A DNA stretch of 64,000 nt from Aricia agestis (Eukaryota > Arthropoda > Insecta > Lepidoptera > Lycaenidae): contig NC_056406.1 of NCBI RefSeq assembly GCF_905147365.1, forward strand, positions 5,406,501 to 5,470,500, in the 5' to 3' direction. A program made the translations under genes and the position numbers. The notes below the pieces were generated by a model. It saw only the letters and a list, made by a program, of their open reading frames with translations, made no database searches and was not told where the DNA came from. The stretch's first letter is position 1, and every line of letters starts with the position of its first letter. Shown piece after piece: positions 23,380-35,337 of the stretch.

Positions 23380-24010
23380 AAGCCCGAAGCTTATGAGAGC
23401 CCCCGGCCGGTTCTGCCGTAACCGCTATGTCCCTCGGCCGCCGCCGCGCGACATATTTTTTGATTCCGCGTAAGTTTATACGTTTGAAAACTTCTAAAGT
23501 ATTGATCGAAATTGTATAGTGTAAAAGACAATTATAATCTACATTTAATGTCTTAGCTTCCAAACATGTTTATTTGGATAAGGGTTAATGTTGTAAATTG
23601 TTAAAATCGCTTCGTAAATAAGCCATTATTTTTCGTAAAAAGTAAAGAACAAAAATGGCTATTGTGAGTTATCCCTAAGAAATAGACATATACCATCGCG
23701 GACTTTTTTGTTTACCTAATTAAGGTGTACAATACTGTAGTACATTATTTTGATCTATCTCGTAGGGTTTAGCCAGCGTTTGCAATATAAACGCAAAAAA
23801 ATGAATTTATTTACGACATAACATTAGAAACCTCTAAAATTATCAGTGTTTCTCTACCATATTATGCATATGTTATACATATAAACCTTCCTCTTGAAAC
23901 ACTCAATCTATTAAAAAAAACCGCATCAAAATCCGTTGAGTAGTTTTAAAGATCTAAGCATACATACACACATACAGACAGCGGAAAGCGACTTTGTTTT
24001 ATACTATTTA
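23380..24010. repeat. Helitron-like noncoding segment
   Basis: Homologous to 13590-14150. It includes TTGTTAAAATCGCTTCG, TAGACATAT, GTACATTATTTTGATC, CCGCATCAAAATCCGTTG and a terminal CTTTGTTTTATACTATTTAG. It interrupts the MBF2 segmental duplicate. Confidence 0.55.
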
Positions 24011-24055
24011 GAGAAGTCAAAACTTTTAAGACGGGAAAATTGTGTTGGATGCGTT

Positions 24056-24345
24056 AATAAATTTATTTTTGTACTAAGAAGAAAAAATTTAAATAGCTGT
24101 ATAATAGTGGGTGGAAGGATGGACGGAGAAGCAAAATAATTATAAGAGCCGGTTATTATAGAACTCTAAATGTGAAAAACCTAACATTTTGCTGCACGAA
24201 GACAAGTCTTATAATACCTATTTCATAGGTATATCAAGTTCTATAGTCGCAGTCGAGTAATAAATGGTATAACAGCTATTTTAATCACAGTCTTTGCAAT
24301 TTAAGCTGCTGGGGAAGAATTTAATCAGGAAATAGTATTTCTTAC
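24056..24345. repeat. last block of the MBF2 segmental duplication, unit 2
   Basis: Matches 10480-10790 over about 290 bp with small indels, from TTTTTGTACTAAGAA through CAGTCGAGTAATAAATG to GAAGAATTTAATCAGGAAAT. It lies about 570 bp before MBF2 exon B, where a unit-3 promoter would be expected. No GATA cluster or signal exon is visible in that gap. Confidence 0.6.
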
Positions 24346-24919
24346 TAAAACTGATATACTCAGGTATTTGCTAGTTCTGTAGTCTAAAATCATAAAAAAC
24401 TTTCAAAGATAACTCCTATAGTTTACTACCTATAATTAAGGTTCGTAAATTAGAATTCTGAGGTCAATAAAATAAATATTATCACGTCCTCCTAGCCATT
24501 AGTTACTGTCAGCGCCAGGTAAAAGGTATGCCAGAAAAGGTCTGGTATAGGACAGGTCCTGTCCAATTCCAACTCGGACACTCGACACGACAGTTTTTAC
24601 CCGACTGCCGGGAGGGTTATTTTCTGAAGAATCGTAAGTTTTTCTGTCTTTACTCTTTTGCTATAGTAAACTTCTCCTTCGGTGAAAGCCAGAAAGTTTT
24701 TACTTTTTGTTATTGTATCGGTGGTTACAAAATAAGCACAAAATGATTATACCTACTTTGTGATTTTATATTTGATTTCGAGAAAATGTTTGTATCAAAA
24801 TATATATTTTGTTTGTATATAAGATTAGCGCAATATGTCATCTACCTATGAATCTACCTGATAGTACTTTTTTTTGTAACGTGGGAGGAAATTAAAAAAT
24901 ATTTTTTTATATTTTCCAG

Positions 24920-25148
24920 GTCGTACCCATACCGCGAGGGTCGTCCGTACACCATCCAGTATGAAGACATCGTGTACCGCGGTAACGCCACCACGTACAT
25001 AACAGCTGTGCAGGCGACGGAGATAGGGGGAGCCTACTCCACTGCCTGGATCCTCGCCGGGGGAGTCGGGCACAGCAACGTGACAGTCCGCGTACAGTCC
25101 GCCGCGGGCTACGGCTACTACTACGTTGTTGACGTTTGGGGACATTAA
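24920..25148 (+). CDS. MBF2-family terminal exon B (orphan or alternative last exon)
   Basis: A second MBF2-type terminal exon of 75 residues and a stop, after the acceptor TATATTTTCCAG. Motifs parallel exon A one for one: YREGRPYTIQYED, VYRGNATTYITAV, a GGVGHSNVTV block with a second N-glycosylation site, VQSAAGYGYYY and a VWGH C-terminus. It is GC-richer than exon A and has no stop or frameshift. I found no signal-peptide exon between 19818 and 24919. Its phase matches the exon at 15049-15179, which would give a 119-residue protein. It may therefore be a mutually exclusive last exon of that gene, or the surviving 3' part of a third tandem copy. The nearest clear AATAAA is at 25443. Confidence 0.75.
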
Positions 25149-25904
25149 AGGTGTTGTTGGTATAATTGATGTTTTCATTTGTGTACAGAGAAATTGATTA
25201 TTATGAAAATGACGGGTTTGTTATAAGCAGATCTGGGCCTCTATCATGAGCTCTTAAAGCCAGCCAGAATACTGACTGGCTCGCATTTTGGTACCATGAC
25301 CTCTATTTTCCAGCCAGTCAGTGGTCACGTGACACAAAACTCACTTCTCCATTGTTAACTGAGTAATAATTTCGTATCATTTGGTATCATGACAACACTT
25401 CTGACATAAGCTCGCTTGCTTTTACGTCAAATACAGCAATTCAATAAACACCAACCAACGAGTAGCTTTTACTGAATAGTTTACATTTTAGTAATTTTAT
25501 TTATTAATATTACATACTTTTTAGTCTTAAATTATATTGCTATTTAGTTGGTTAGTTACTTAATAAGTTATATTTTAGTCTGTAGCATATATTTTAGTGA
25601 AAATAATTCGTTATTAAAACCAAAAAACTTAACATTCGAAGTGTCCAAATTTTTGGAAAACGATTAAGTATTCTCAAGTTAATCACGAACTGATACATAA
25701 GTAAAGACGTAGAGACCTTAGTAATCCATTTAGTGTTAGTGAGGTTTCAGAATAATAACATAAGTGAGGTGTAGTATACCTATATGTCTAGTCAACAATA
25801 AGGTTTGCATTTGTGCGATGAGCTAAGACTGCATTGATTTAGTACACAAGAAACACATACAAGGTATAAGGAACACAAGTGTTGTGTATAATTACTGTAA
25901 AACA

Positions 25905-27056
25905 AGTATGAATTTTCACCAAAAACCTACAGGTACAATCTTATAGTTGCATTGTAGGTTTTTGTGTTATTTCACAAACTATTTCCTTGTAAACCTGAAG
26001 TATTTTGGTATATGCATGATAAACACTGCACCAAAGAGGTAAATAATTCAATATAACTTACTTTTAACAAGAATTTTCAAAACACAACCTTTTAACCTTT
26101 AGATGTGTGTATAACATGCTCCGGATAAACATTGACACACCTAAACTACTAGAAAAGTTAAATAATTGATATGATATTATCAATCCCAATTAGAAACCCA
26201 ATTAGCTAAATTCTCATATGAGCACTTTTTCATTTATAACTTCTTCTCTTGACGACAATATGGTATTATATGATGGGAATAGTGTAAATCACTAAATTTT
26301 ACTCAAAAACAAAAACCTACATTATAGTACTTTTCCAAAAAAGACTTACTTAATAAGAATTGCATAACAAACATATGGAACTTATTGTTCATAAAACATA
26401 ATATTATCATAGGAACATATATTATTATGTATTACCAAAAATACTTTTGTACTTACCTCAATAATAATAATAAGTATTAGTTTTATATTAAATTAAAACT
26501 TACTATGTACTTCTTAGGAACCTATCTTAGGAGCATTTCGTACAATCTTTTGATTGCAGTAGGTCTTTGTGTTATTTCACAAACTATTTCCTTGTAAACC
26601 ATGCATGATAAACGCTGCACCAAAGAGGTAAATTCAAAGGTATTACTTTCTCAATAACAAGAATTTTGAGAACACAACCTTTGAAACTTTAGATTCATGT
26701 ATATTCACGAATAAATATTGACACACATACACCTAAACTACTAGAAAAGTTAAATCATTGATAATATAAAATCCAAATTAGCTAAATTCTCATATGCACT
26801 TTTTCATTTATAACTTCTCTTGACTACAATATGATATAATATACAATGGGAATAGTCACTAAAACTCAAAAATATAATCCTACATTACTTATAGTACTTT
26901 TTCCAAAAAGACATAACAAAAATTGCATAACAAACATACTTATTGTTCATAAAACATAATATTTTCATTGGAACTTATATTATTATTACCAAAAATTCTT
27001 TTGTACCTCAATAATAATAATAATAGTTTTATATTACTTATTACATTAAAATTTAA
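25905..27056. repeat. tandem duplication of a ~550-bp AT-rich segment
   Basis: Copy 1 (about 25930-26500) and copy 2 (about 26535-27056) share the same ordered landmarks. These include TTTGTGTTATTTCACAAACT, CTGCACCAAAGAGGTAAAT, CCTAAACTACTAGAAAAGTT and CTTTTGTAC...CTCAATAATAATAATA. They differ by many small indels. No coding or transposon ends are visible. Confidence 0.8.
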
Positions 27057-27057
27057 A

Positions 27058-27089
27058 ATACATGAGGACTTTAGTAAGTCCTCATGTAT
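27058..27089. other. perfect 14-bp stem hairpin
   Basis: ATACATGAGGACTT and its exact complement are separated by a TAGT loop, just after the tandem duplication. It is too short for a pre-miRNA and may mark an insertion footprint. Confidence 0.8.
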
Positions 27090-27104
27090 TATACATTTTA
27101 AAAA

Positions 27105-27315
27105 GATGTGGTCGTTTTAGGGACCTATCAGACAGAGTGGTCACGCGTTGAAGCATTTGCGTTGGAGCAGTCAGTGTGTGACTGAGGAGCAATTCTAACA
27201 CATTCAGAACTCCTCCTGTGTGAGTATATAGAGATACTCACACGGGAGGCATTCTACAACATAATACAACATAAAGAACACAAAACCCTTGACCGCTCTC
27301 TGTCTGAGATATCCC
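27105..27315. mobile_element. probable MITE
   Basis: The ends (GGGACCTATCAGACAGAG and CTCTCTGTCTGAGATATCCC) and an internal pair (CTCCTGTGTGAGTAT and ATACTCACACGGGAG) are inverted repeats. Confidence 0.55.
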
Positions 27316-28787
27316 AGGCAATTTCCCATAGTTGCAACTTGCAATGCAGTTTCTAATTGTTATTGGTTTGCCAAATAAAAGTCTGAAATTATAATATTGT
27401 TTTTATCTTTCATCAAAAGTTGGTATTTGAACTCCTTTAATAATAATAAATTAATATTTACACAAGGGATATTTGATTCATCTTCTTTGATTTTAAGTGA
27501 CAAGACCTTGTTTAAGATTTCCGCTGTATAAATATTTTTATAAGTATAATATAAAAGAGATTTAACACTTGCCTATCTGATACTAGGTTGATAATAAGGT
27601 GTAAGACAAATGTAGTACCTATTGATGAAAGCTGTGTATGAATATGTATCTAAGGTAGGTATATTTAAGTGAGAAAATAAATGAAAAAACATTTAAAAAC
27701 GAGTATTTATTAAATTTCTTTTAATTAAAGCTTTTGAGTAAATATATATTATATTCCTAGGACTTCGTCATCATTACACTTGCAATTCTTTATTATAAAA
27801 TGTAGTACTTATAGTATCTCAGTGTTAGCAATCATCCTTTATCCTGAAAAATATTTGGTTCAGCGTACACAGTACTAATAATGTAAAATGCCTTACAAGG
27901 CACAAAAAGGGGATTATTAAACTTATAAATTGCCTGTTTATGTTACAATAATACCTATTTGAAAGCTCAAAAAAACGTAGGTGTTCAAGAATGAGTTCAA
28001 GTTCAACAAACTATGTTCAACTCATGACATCAACTCTGTTGTAATGCATGTAATTGTAATCCACAAGTTTGATGCATTTCTAAGACTTTTTCATGGTAGA
28101 TTATTTAGCGTAGGTATCAAGTAGGTATAGGATATAATAAACTTATCAATTTCTTGCATAAAACATAATCTCTATAAACATAATAACAATATCCAATTAT
28201 CTTTTTTTTTGTTTCCTTCTTCTTCTCTTTTTTAATTGCCGACTCAGTTAGTTGCCAATGTCAGAGAATTCTTTCTCCTCTAGATCGCCATGCTTGTGAT
28301 AATATGAAAATGAAGGAGTGTTATTTTCTCAGTGTTTTCATAAAGGGCTTATAAAATACCAAAAAATATAAATAAAACCTTTTACACATTTATAATAATT
28401 ACCTTTAAATACAATAAATCGGTGCAAAAGTAACTATTCCTACATTGACCACGTTTTATATTAGAAAATAGTATATTTTATAATAAAAAATATTAATCTT
28501 TTTTTAAACTATATTTTCATCTTGATTTACAATTTTTCCGTTAGTCGTTATGGCTAAGCCATTTCAATTCCTAAAAAAAAAAACAATTCCGTTAGTCAAA
28601 TTTGACGTTCGTGTTTGACATTTCTTAATCCAGTTCAGAGACAAATATTACAGGTTAAAACCATTCAGAAGATAAAGTGCACATGATACGGAAACAGAAC
28701 CATTCACTTTACAACTGTTTACATACCTGCACGGATTAGCTCAGGTTTTGACAAAGTTAATGATAGGGCTGGCTGGCTTTATAAGTA

Positions 28788-28927
28788 AACAAGTGGCAAG
28801 TGATTATATCGTAAACGCTAACAAAATGTATGCGATTTGACATAAGTCATCGCTTCGCTAGCGAATACTAATATCAAATCCCATATATTTTGTGGTGTTT
28901 ACAATAATCGCTTGCCACTTGTCTAGA
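28788..28927. mobile_element. MITE, CTAGACAAGTGGCAAG family, copy 1
   Basis: Inverted ends are ACAAGTGGCAAGTGATTAT and ATAATCGCTTGCCACTTGT. An asymmetric centre contains TCATCGCTTCGCTAGCGAA. Copies lie at 31942-32095 and 51705-51859. Confidence 0.82.
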
Positions 28928-29167
28928 CCCTCAGGCTACGAATAATAAACTATTATTCGTAGAGATCACGACAAAAATTGATTTGACATAACTTTGCTAA
29001 GGTAAACCCGCTATCGTCTATGAGTTTCTCTGATGGTATAAAATTTTTGATATCATAATATAACACAAAGAAATACGAAGACACAATGCAATGCAATGCA
29101 ATAATAATTGAAGAGATATGGCATTTCTTGTTTATTATATTATGCTCCCTTTTTCATAAAAACGAAT

Positions 29168-29857
29168 CCCACCAAAAAACTGTTAAAATGGGGCCAAGTT
29201 CCTATCGGCAAATTTTTGGTCTAAAAAAAGAGTTGAAATCCAATCCAATGCCAAGTTTAGATGCACTTCATCGATCGTTATCATTATCATCAACTGCCTG
29301 GACCATAATACTTCTAATTTGAACGTGGCAGGTTAATTTAATTATATTATCATCTAATCGTAATTATACAATTATGAATTAATCAAGAGTTACGTATACG
29401 TAATTCTTGATTAATTCGGCAGGTTTTCGTGCTATAGCAATAATATATAGCAAGTTCAAATTTAGAAGTATTATGGATCAGGCTGTTGATGAAAATGATA
29501 ACGATCGATGAAGTACATCTAAACTTGGCATTGAATTGGATTTCAACTCTTTTTTTAGACCAAAAATTTGCCGATAGGAACTTGGCCCCATTTTAATTTA
29601 ATTATATTTAATTTAATTATATTATTATCTAATCGTAATTATACAATTATGAATTAATCAAGAGTTACGTATAGCACGAAAACCTGCCAAGTTCAAATTT
29701 AGAAGTATTATGGATCAGGCTGTTGATGAAAATGATAACGATCGATGAAGTGCATATAAACTTGGCATTGGATTGGATTTCAACTCTTTTTTTAGACCAA
29801 AAATTTGCCGATAGGAACTTGGTCCCATTTTACCAAGTATGTTTTTGGTGGGATTAC
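29168..29857. repeat. triplicated segment in inverted and direct orientation
   Basis: One segment occurs three times: plus at 29168-29335, minus at about 29420-29594 and minus at about 29620-29857. Each encodes nearly the same peptide (MGPSSYRQIFGLKKELKSNP and onward) with few changes. A palindromic AATCAAGAGTTACGTATACG junction lies between copies one and two. No protein family is recognised. Confidence 0.7.
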
Positions 29858-30579
29858 AATACTTTTTTTTCAAGAAATTATACCTATTTATTTCTTTTTG
29901 TGCCACACCTGACTTAAACAATACCTTCAATATAATAATATGGTGCTAGTTGTATTTGTTAAACTATCAATAGAAGCGAAATTTTCAAGTAAACAGTATT
30001 TATTTAACCTATATCAACTCCCAAGCAGTCGAATTCGACCGCGTAAACAATAGATTTCCAAGAATCCGCGATCGAAGGATTAATCTGCTATAGCCTATAC
30101 AGTATGCATTATACATGATGACAATATTTTAAACCAATCCTCCCACCCTCCTCATCGTATTCTGATTGTATCACTGGCGTATAAGAATTTTTACCTATAG
30201 TTCGTAGAGGAGCCGACTCGCGCTTGACCGATTTTTTCTTAATTTTTTTATTAATCTACATATTATAACACACGACCTGAGTGTCAAATTTCATTACGTT
30301 AGGAAAATTAGAAGTGGTATCTAAAGTTCGTAGATGAACCGACTCACGCAAATTTCTTAATTTTTTTTAATCTACTTATAACACATGACCTGCGTGCCAA
30401 ATTTTATAACGCTAGGACAATCGGAAGTGCTTGCCACAGGGGGGTCAAAAGTGCGTCGAAACGGTTCGTGTAAATACTTAGTGCACGGCATGCGCGCGGC
30501 CTGCTGCAACTTGGCCGCGCGCTCCTTGCGCTTTGATCTGGCACAAGTGCGTCATGGTACTTTATAAAAATAAAAATAA

Positions 30580-30712
30580 AATGTAGCTACGCTACGTCGC
30601 TACGTTCCTCTACGGCGTAGAGCAACGTAGAAGGCGTCTACGGAGATTACGACTTCTACGTTATTCTACGCCGCTGTACCGTACTACGCAGCCTACGCTA
30701 TAGCGTAGTAGC
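30580..30712. repeat. CTACG-rich repeat, copy 2
   Basis: Shares TAGAGCAACGTAGAAGGC with 12330-12450 and continues in self-complementary CTACG/CGTAG motifs. Confidence 0.6.
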
Positions 30713-31721
30713 GTTACTATTTTACTCACGTTTTGAATATTCAAGTCTAAAATACCCTGATAAATATAGAGTATACCTCAGGGAGCCGTAACTGTAGCTC
30801 ACTTGAGTGGATGGGAAAATATCGTCACGAGCTTTCGGCTCGCGGCCTGAATTAATTTCATTTGATTTATTGGGGGTACGCTTTATCGTATACATTTTTG
30901 CGCTCATATTAATCCTCGGGATACACGTCATATGGGGCATTCGATAGCGGATATCTTAATTTTTTAAATCAAAGTCAAAGCGACGGCGATTGACTCGCAA
31001 TATTACATTATGGCTAGCCGTATTAAAGAACGAAAATCCACCGGAATGTATTCGACGCTTTAACCAGCTATCTGTAGCCTCCGGTGGATTTTCATTGATC
31101 CGGCTAGTCGTTGAATCGGCGTGTTTCAATACGGCTATGTTTTTGAAAACATCTAGTCGTAATGTAATAGGGAGGATCCGGCTGCGACATATTTGCTACA
31201 ATTGCAATAATATGCGTCACAAGAATTTCAACTATTCAGCAAAACATTTAAAACTTTCAGCATAAAAAGACTATTTCCGTTACAGAAGAAGATAAAAATC
31301 TTAGACTGTAAAATTCCACTACTCTTGTCGCTTTTATGCATGCGAAATCATATATTTACTAACATGACTGTCAACCGTATTTAATTCTAGATTATTAACT
31401 GTTCTAGATTATTAACTGTGTCGCTGGGAACTTTGTACGACACAAGTTCAGACCAACTTGGTAACTCCGAGGCCGAAAACTACGTGACAGTGGTGAGACT
31501 ACGTGACGTTACATCACGTTAACAAGCACTGATGCAATTTCATGTTTCCAGTTTTGTTTGATATTATGGCTGAGTTTTTTAAAGTGAATACTTCTTTAGC
31601 GCTGTTGTTCACTTACTTTGTTAAACTCGCGTTGGGACATGTGTTTACCTCCATCCTCTCCTAGCCGTAGGAGAGGATGTCTTAACCCCCCTCTTTTTCT
31701 ACCTATAGTTTCTTGTTGTCT

Positions 31722-31932
31722 TATACAGAATGTGACAAAACTGAGTGATACTTTAGGGTGTGTAAGACGTGTCTTTTGCATAGAGTTTCCTCTGAAAGTG
31801 GCAGAGCTAAAATAGTTACTTTTGACTTCTATGTTTCTATGAGAAATGCCCCAAAGTCATGAATTTGCACAATCAAAAAAAATTACACCCAACTATCGAT
31901 ACCCTATTAGTATTATCACTTCGTTATGCTAC
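31722..31932. mobile_element. degenerate CAGGGTG-family palindromic MITE
   Basis: The left arm ACAGAATGTGACAAAACTGA-GTGATACTTTAGGGTGTG is clear and the right arm (TAGTATTATCACTTCGTTAT) is decayed. It abuts the CTAGACAAG MITE at 31942. Confidence 0.6.
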
Positions 31933-31941
31933 TCTGAGGGC

Positions 31942-32095
31942 CTAGACAAGCGGCAAGTGATTATCGTAAATGAAACGCCAACGCCACAAAATGTATGGGA
32001 TTTGACATTAGTATTCGCTAGCGAAGCGATGACTTATGTCAAATCGCATACATTTTGTCAGCTATTTACGATAATCGTTTGCCACTTGTCTACTA
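31942..32095. mobile_element. MITE, CTAGACAAGTGGCAAG family, copy 2
   Basis: CTAGACAAGCGGCAAGTGAT at the left mirrors ATCGTTTGCCACTTGTCTA at the right, with the same central GCTAGCGAAGCGATGACTTA. It lies about 230 bp left of calbindin exon 2, in intron 2 beyond the donor. Confidence 0.82.
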
Positions 32096-32327
32096 GGGCT
32101 TTTCTATTTCCTATCCATGAGAATCTTTTAACCCATCAATCCCCAAGCGGCACCTGGCCTTCGCATAACAATTGAAAATCTATTGAGTCTGCTATTCCCA
32201 CGATCGAGGTATTAAATACGACAAAATGCTTTGAGGAATACCATTCACGTTGCTAAGGTTTTCTTAATTCTGTTGCTTGGCTATTGAGCTATAAGGTTAC
32301 TAATCAGCTAATAGTTGTCTAAGTTAC

Positions 32328-32413
32328 CTCCGGGTTGATGTCTGTGCAGTTGGCGCTGGAGACGAACTCCCGCAGGAACCCGTCCAGCTCCGTTCCCTCG
32401 ATGTAGCCGTTCC
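32328..32413 (-). CDS. Cbp53E: calbindin (Cbp53E type), second coding exon
   Basis: An 86-bp internal exon bounded by TTTCAG at its 5' side and GAG|GTAACT at its 3' side. It opens with two bases that finish Gly51 and then encodes 28 residues, from NGYIEGTELDGFLREF to the final Glu. It supplies the second half of EF-loop 1, including the Glu at loop position 12 (E59), and then the exiting helix. The sequence matches the Cbp53E family closely. GC content and codon use contrast sharply with the AT-rich repeats around it. The exon ends in phase 0 and joins cleanly to the exon at 2258. The flanking introns are 17,466 bp upstream and 30,069 bp downstream. Confidence 0.93.
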
Positions 32414-32454
32414 CTGAAACAAACCACCTATTACAATCTCGTAATGGCTTTTAT

Positions 32455-33078
32455 CTATACTTTATAATATTATATAATTATTTGTTTGAACGCGCTAATC
32501 TCAGGAACTACTGGTCCGATTTGAAAAATTCTTTCAGTATTAGATAGCCCATTGATCGAGGAAGGTTATAAAATCTATATTTTATCACGCTTAGATTAAT
32601 AGAAGCAAAGAAATAGAGGAAACTGTGGTAAAAACGTGGGAAATTATATGAAAGGGCTTATTTGAACGCGCTTATCTCAGGAACTACTGGTCCGATTAAA
32701 AAAAATATTTTAGTGTTAGATAGCCCATTTATCAAATAAGGCTATAGGATTTATTTTATCACGCTAAGACTAATAAGAGCGAAGAAAAAACGGGGAAAAT
32801 TATATGGAATTGCTTATTATCTTATGAACTACTGGAGCAATTTTTATGTTATTTGGCAAACATGAAGTATAGACCAGCCACGTGAAGGGACATAGGCTAT
32901 TTTTGCTGCAAAATGTACGGTTGAGTGAAATTCCTAAATTACGCAAGCGAAGCCGCGCGGAACATCTATATATAATAAAATCGTAGGAAAGAAAATTCTG
33001 TTTTTGTACAATAAAATATAATACTTGGGATGTGATCTACTATGCTAACGTGGACGAAGTCGCGGGCAACAGCTAGTT
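32455..33078 (-). repeat. dispersed repeat, minus copy with two internal units
   Basis: Complement of the 3009-4018 family. It ends at GGACGAAGTCGCGGGCAACA and contains two CAGGAACTACTGGTCCGATT units. It lies in calbindin intron 1 just upstream of exon 2. Confidence 0.8.
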
Positions 33079-33160
33079 GGTCATAATTGCTGAGCTGGTA
33101 GGGGTTATCTGGTCACTGTTGAGCATTTGTGTATTAACCCACATTTTTTTGTTGATTTAT

Positions 33161-33314
33161 GAATGCAGTCTTGTTCTAAAAGATCTGAAGAACATGACTG
33201 CATTCGTAACTCAATGCGTATTTTTTGTGGGGTGATATATCATCCCACAAAAAATACGCATTACGCGATGGACGCTGTGAAGCATCGTAATATATTACGA
33301 TGCTTCACAGCGTC
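33161..33314. other. three adjacent hairpin-forming palindromes
   Basis: Hairpin 1 has 17-bp arms at 33161-33177 and 33189-33205 with one mismatch. Hairpin 2 is a 50-bp palindrome at 33213-33262 with one mismatched pair. Hairpin 3 is a 44-bp perfect palindrome at 33271-33314 with no spacer. The three sequences are unrelated to each other. No transposon ends or coding were found. Confidence 0.9.
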
Positions 33315-34878
33315 TATCTTAATTTTTTTTTCTTTATTGGCCTCTTTCATGGAACCTCTTGTTCCTTCGTACTATGTGGGACAAGGTTTACAGGATAATT
33401 GGTTACATGACATTTTTTAAATCCATCGCTTATAATTGGGTGATGCCAAAACATTAATCAGTAATAAACAATGCCGTTGTATTTATAAACTACTGTTAAA
33501 CACCTCAGAAACCGGGCATAACATGGATTGTTTTAGAGAAATGAGTGGAGCGATATGGAGTAATTTTATATTTCCGATGTTAGGCTGAATTTATATTGTG
33601 CGCCTACTCGAACGCGCGGTTTGGCGGCTACACCGTGAGATTACAAGCAAATAAATGTAACGATTTATTTAAATAGCGACGCGCCGAACATTCATCAAGA
33701 AATCGAGAAAAAAAAATGATATATGTAACATCTCTTTTTTCCTTCATTCTTGCGGTGAAGCCGCCAAACCACGAGTTTGCGCTGCCGCATATACATCCAG
33801 CCTTATAATAGATGCAACCAACCATAAAAAAATCATCATCATCGGTTATTGTTCGTATAAGGATACACTAGCTATTTCACCGAGCTTTGCTCGGTATTCG
33901 ATAAAACACGAATAAAATGACATTTTCTAAAAATGATTCCTAGCTGGATCGATTTATCGCCCCCGAAACCCTCTATATACTAAATTTCATGAAAATCATT
34001 GGAGCCAATTCCGAGATTCCAATTATATATAATATACAAGAATTGCTCGTTAAAAGTTATAAGATAAGATAATATAGTATGGTCGATCTATATGCGTTGA
34101 AATACATATTTTACAAACTGCAACATGAATTAATAGACAAATAAATTACCTCAACTAAATTAAAATAAACTATGTACACAAAGCATTGTCGAATGTAAAA
34201 CAATAGGTGAAAATCCGCGTTCGCAGCTGCGGCGGGCGGATGGGTGTTTGCGGACTAACTTTTAATGTATGAATGTATAAATTTCATTACAGCTTCGTAG
34301 TTAAAGCCACACCAACTTTGTTGGTTTAATTATCTCAACATGTTTTTACTATTTGCTTTGGTTAAAATATGTTAATATAGTATATTAAGAGTATACACCA
34401 AGGGCTAGAAAAATTGAAAATAGGTATTTTAAAATGTATTGCTGTCTCACCAATCTCAAGTCTCCCACCGCAGAGCGCGATAGAGACAACACGACAAAAG
34501 TTCTGATAAAAGAACAGAAAATCATCGATTCGTTGTCCGCTGATTTCTTCTCCAAAACTTAACCGATTTAAGTACTTTTTTCATTAAGAATTAAAACAAG
34601 AATTGAGCTGTGTTCCTATGTTTTAACTTTTTTGAATATTCTAGCCAGTATTGTTTTCTGGGTGTTTGAACAGAGAGGAAAATCTGGCCATTTTTTTGGG
34701 TTTTCGAACGTTCATGTCTTTTTATTAACTAAATTATGAAAAAAAAAAGAAAACATAGGGACATTGTATTAGTGGCCGTAGATATTCAGGAAAAACATTA
34801 TCACTCTACCGGCATTATCCAGGGAGGAAACAGGGGACAACGTTTGTATGGAAAAACGGCGGTGTGGACTCCTCTTAA

Positions 34879-35008
34879 GGGCCTGTTTCACCACTTCCTG
34901 ATAAGAGTTGGATAGGCTATCTACCACTTAACTTGACAGATAGAGTATAACTTATGTATGTAGTGTATAACTTGTGTATAACCTATCCGGAAGTGGTAAA
35001 ACAGGGCC
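34879..35008. mobile_element. Harbinger-type MITE, GGGCCTGTTT ends
   Basis: A 130-bp palindromic element with ends GGGCCTGTTTCACCACTTCC and GGAAGTGGTAAAACAGGGCC and a TAA duplication on both sides (34876-34878 and 35009-35011). A decayed relative lies at 55665-55790. Confidence 0.85.
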
Positions 35009-35198
35009 TAAGAATTATAACAAATAATATTGACTTACGCACTTGTTGGGCGTGGCCTGTGTCGGAAGTGGTAGTATTACTGACAAGTTATGCTTTGGGC
35101 TTTGCCGATTCCCAGTTTGCCACAATTCCTGAACTTTTACGACCCTTCAGTCAATATGTTGTACAGTTATTATTCAGTTGTTTTTATTTAGCAGACGT

Positions 35199-35271
35199 AG
35201 CGGTTATCGGAAGATCCGACTATGGTCCAAACGGTCAGTCCTGTCTGTAGCGGTTATCGGAAGATCCGCTA
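35199..35271. repeat. short direct repeat
   Basis: GTAGCGGTTATCGGAAGATC occurs at 35199 and again about 50 bp later, making two units of a minisatellite-like repeat. Confidence 0.75.
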
Positions 35272-35337
35272 AGGTCACTATAATGCAGTGCTATACCTAT
35301 TTAATTGATTATATTGGCTAATGTTATTAAATCTTTA

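Noticed and set aside
23180..23563. 127-codon minus-strand frame
   Set aside because: It lies in Helitron-like repeat sequence and shows no domain.
31846..32175. 109-codon frame on the plus strand
   Set aside because: It crosses two adjacent MITEs and has no protein-family features.
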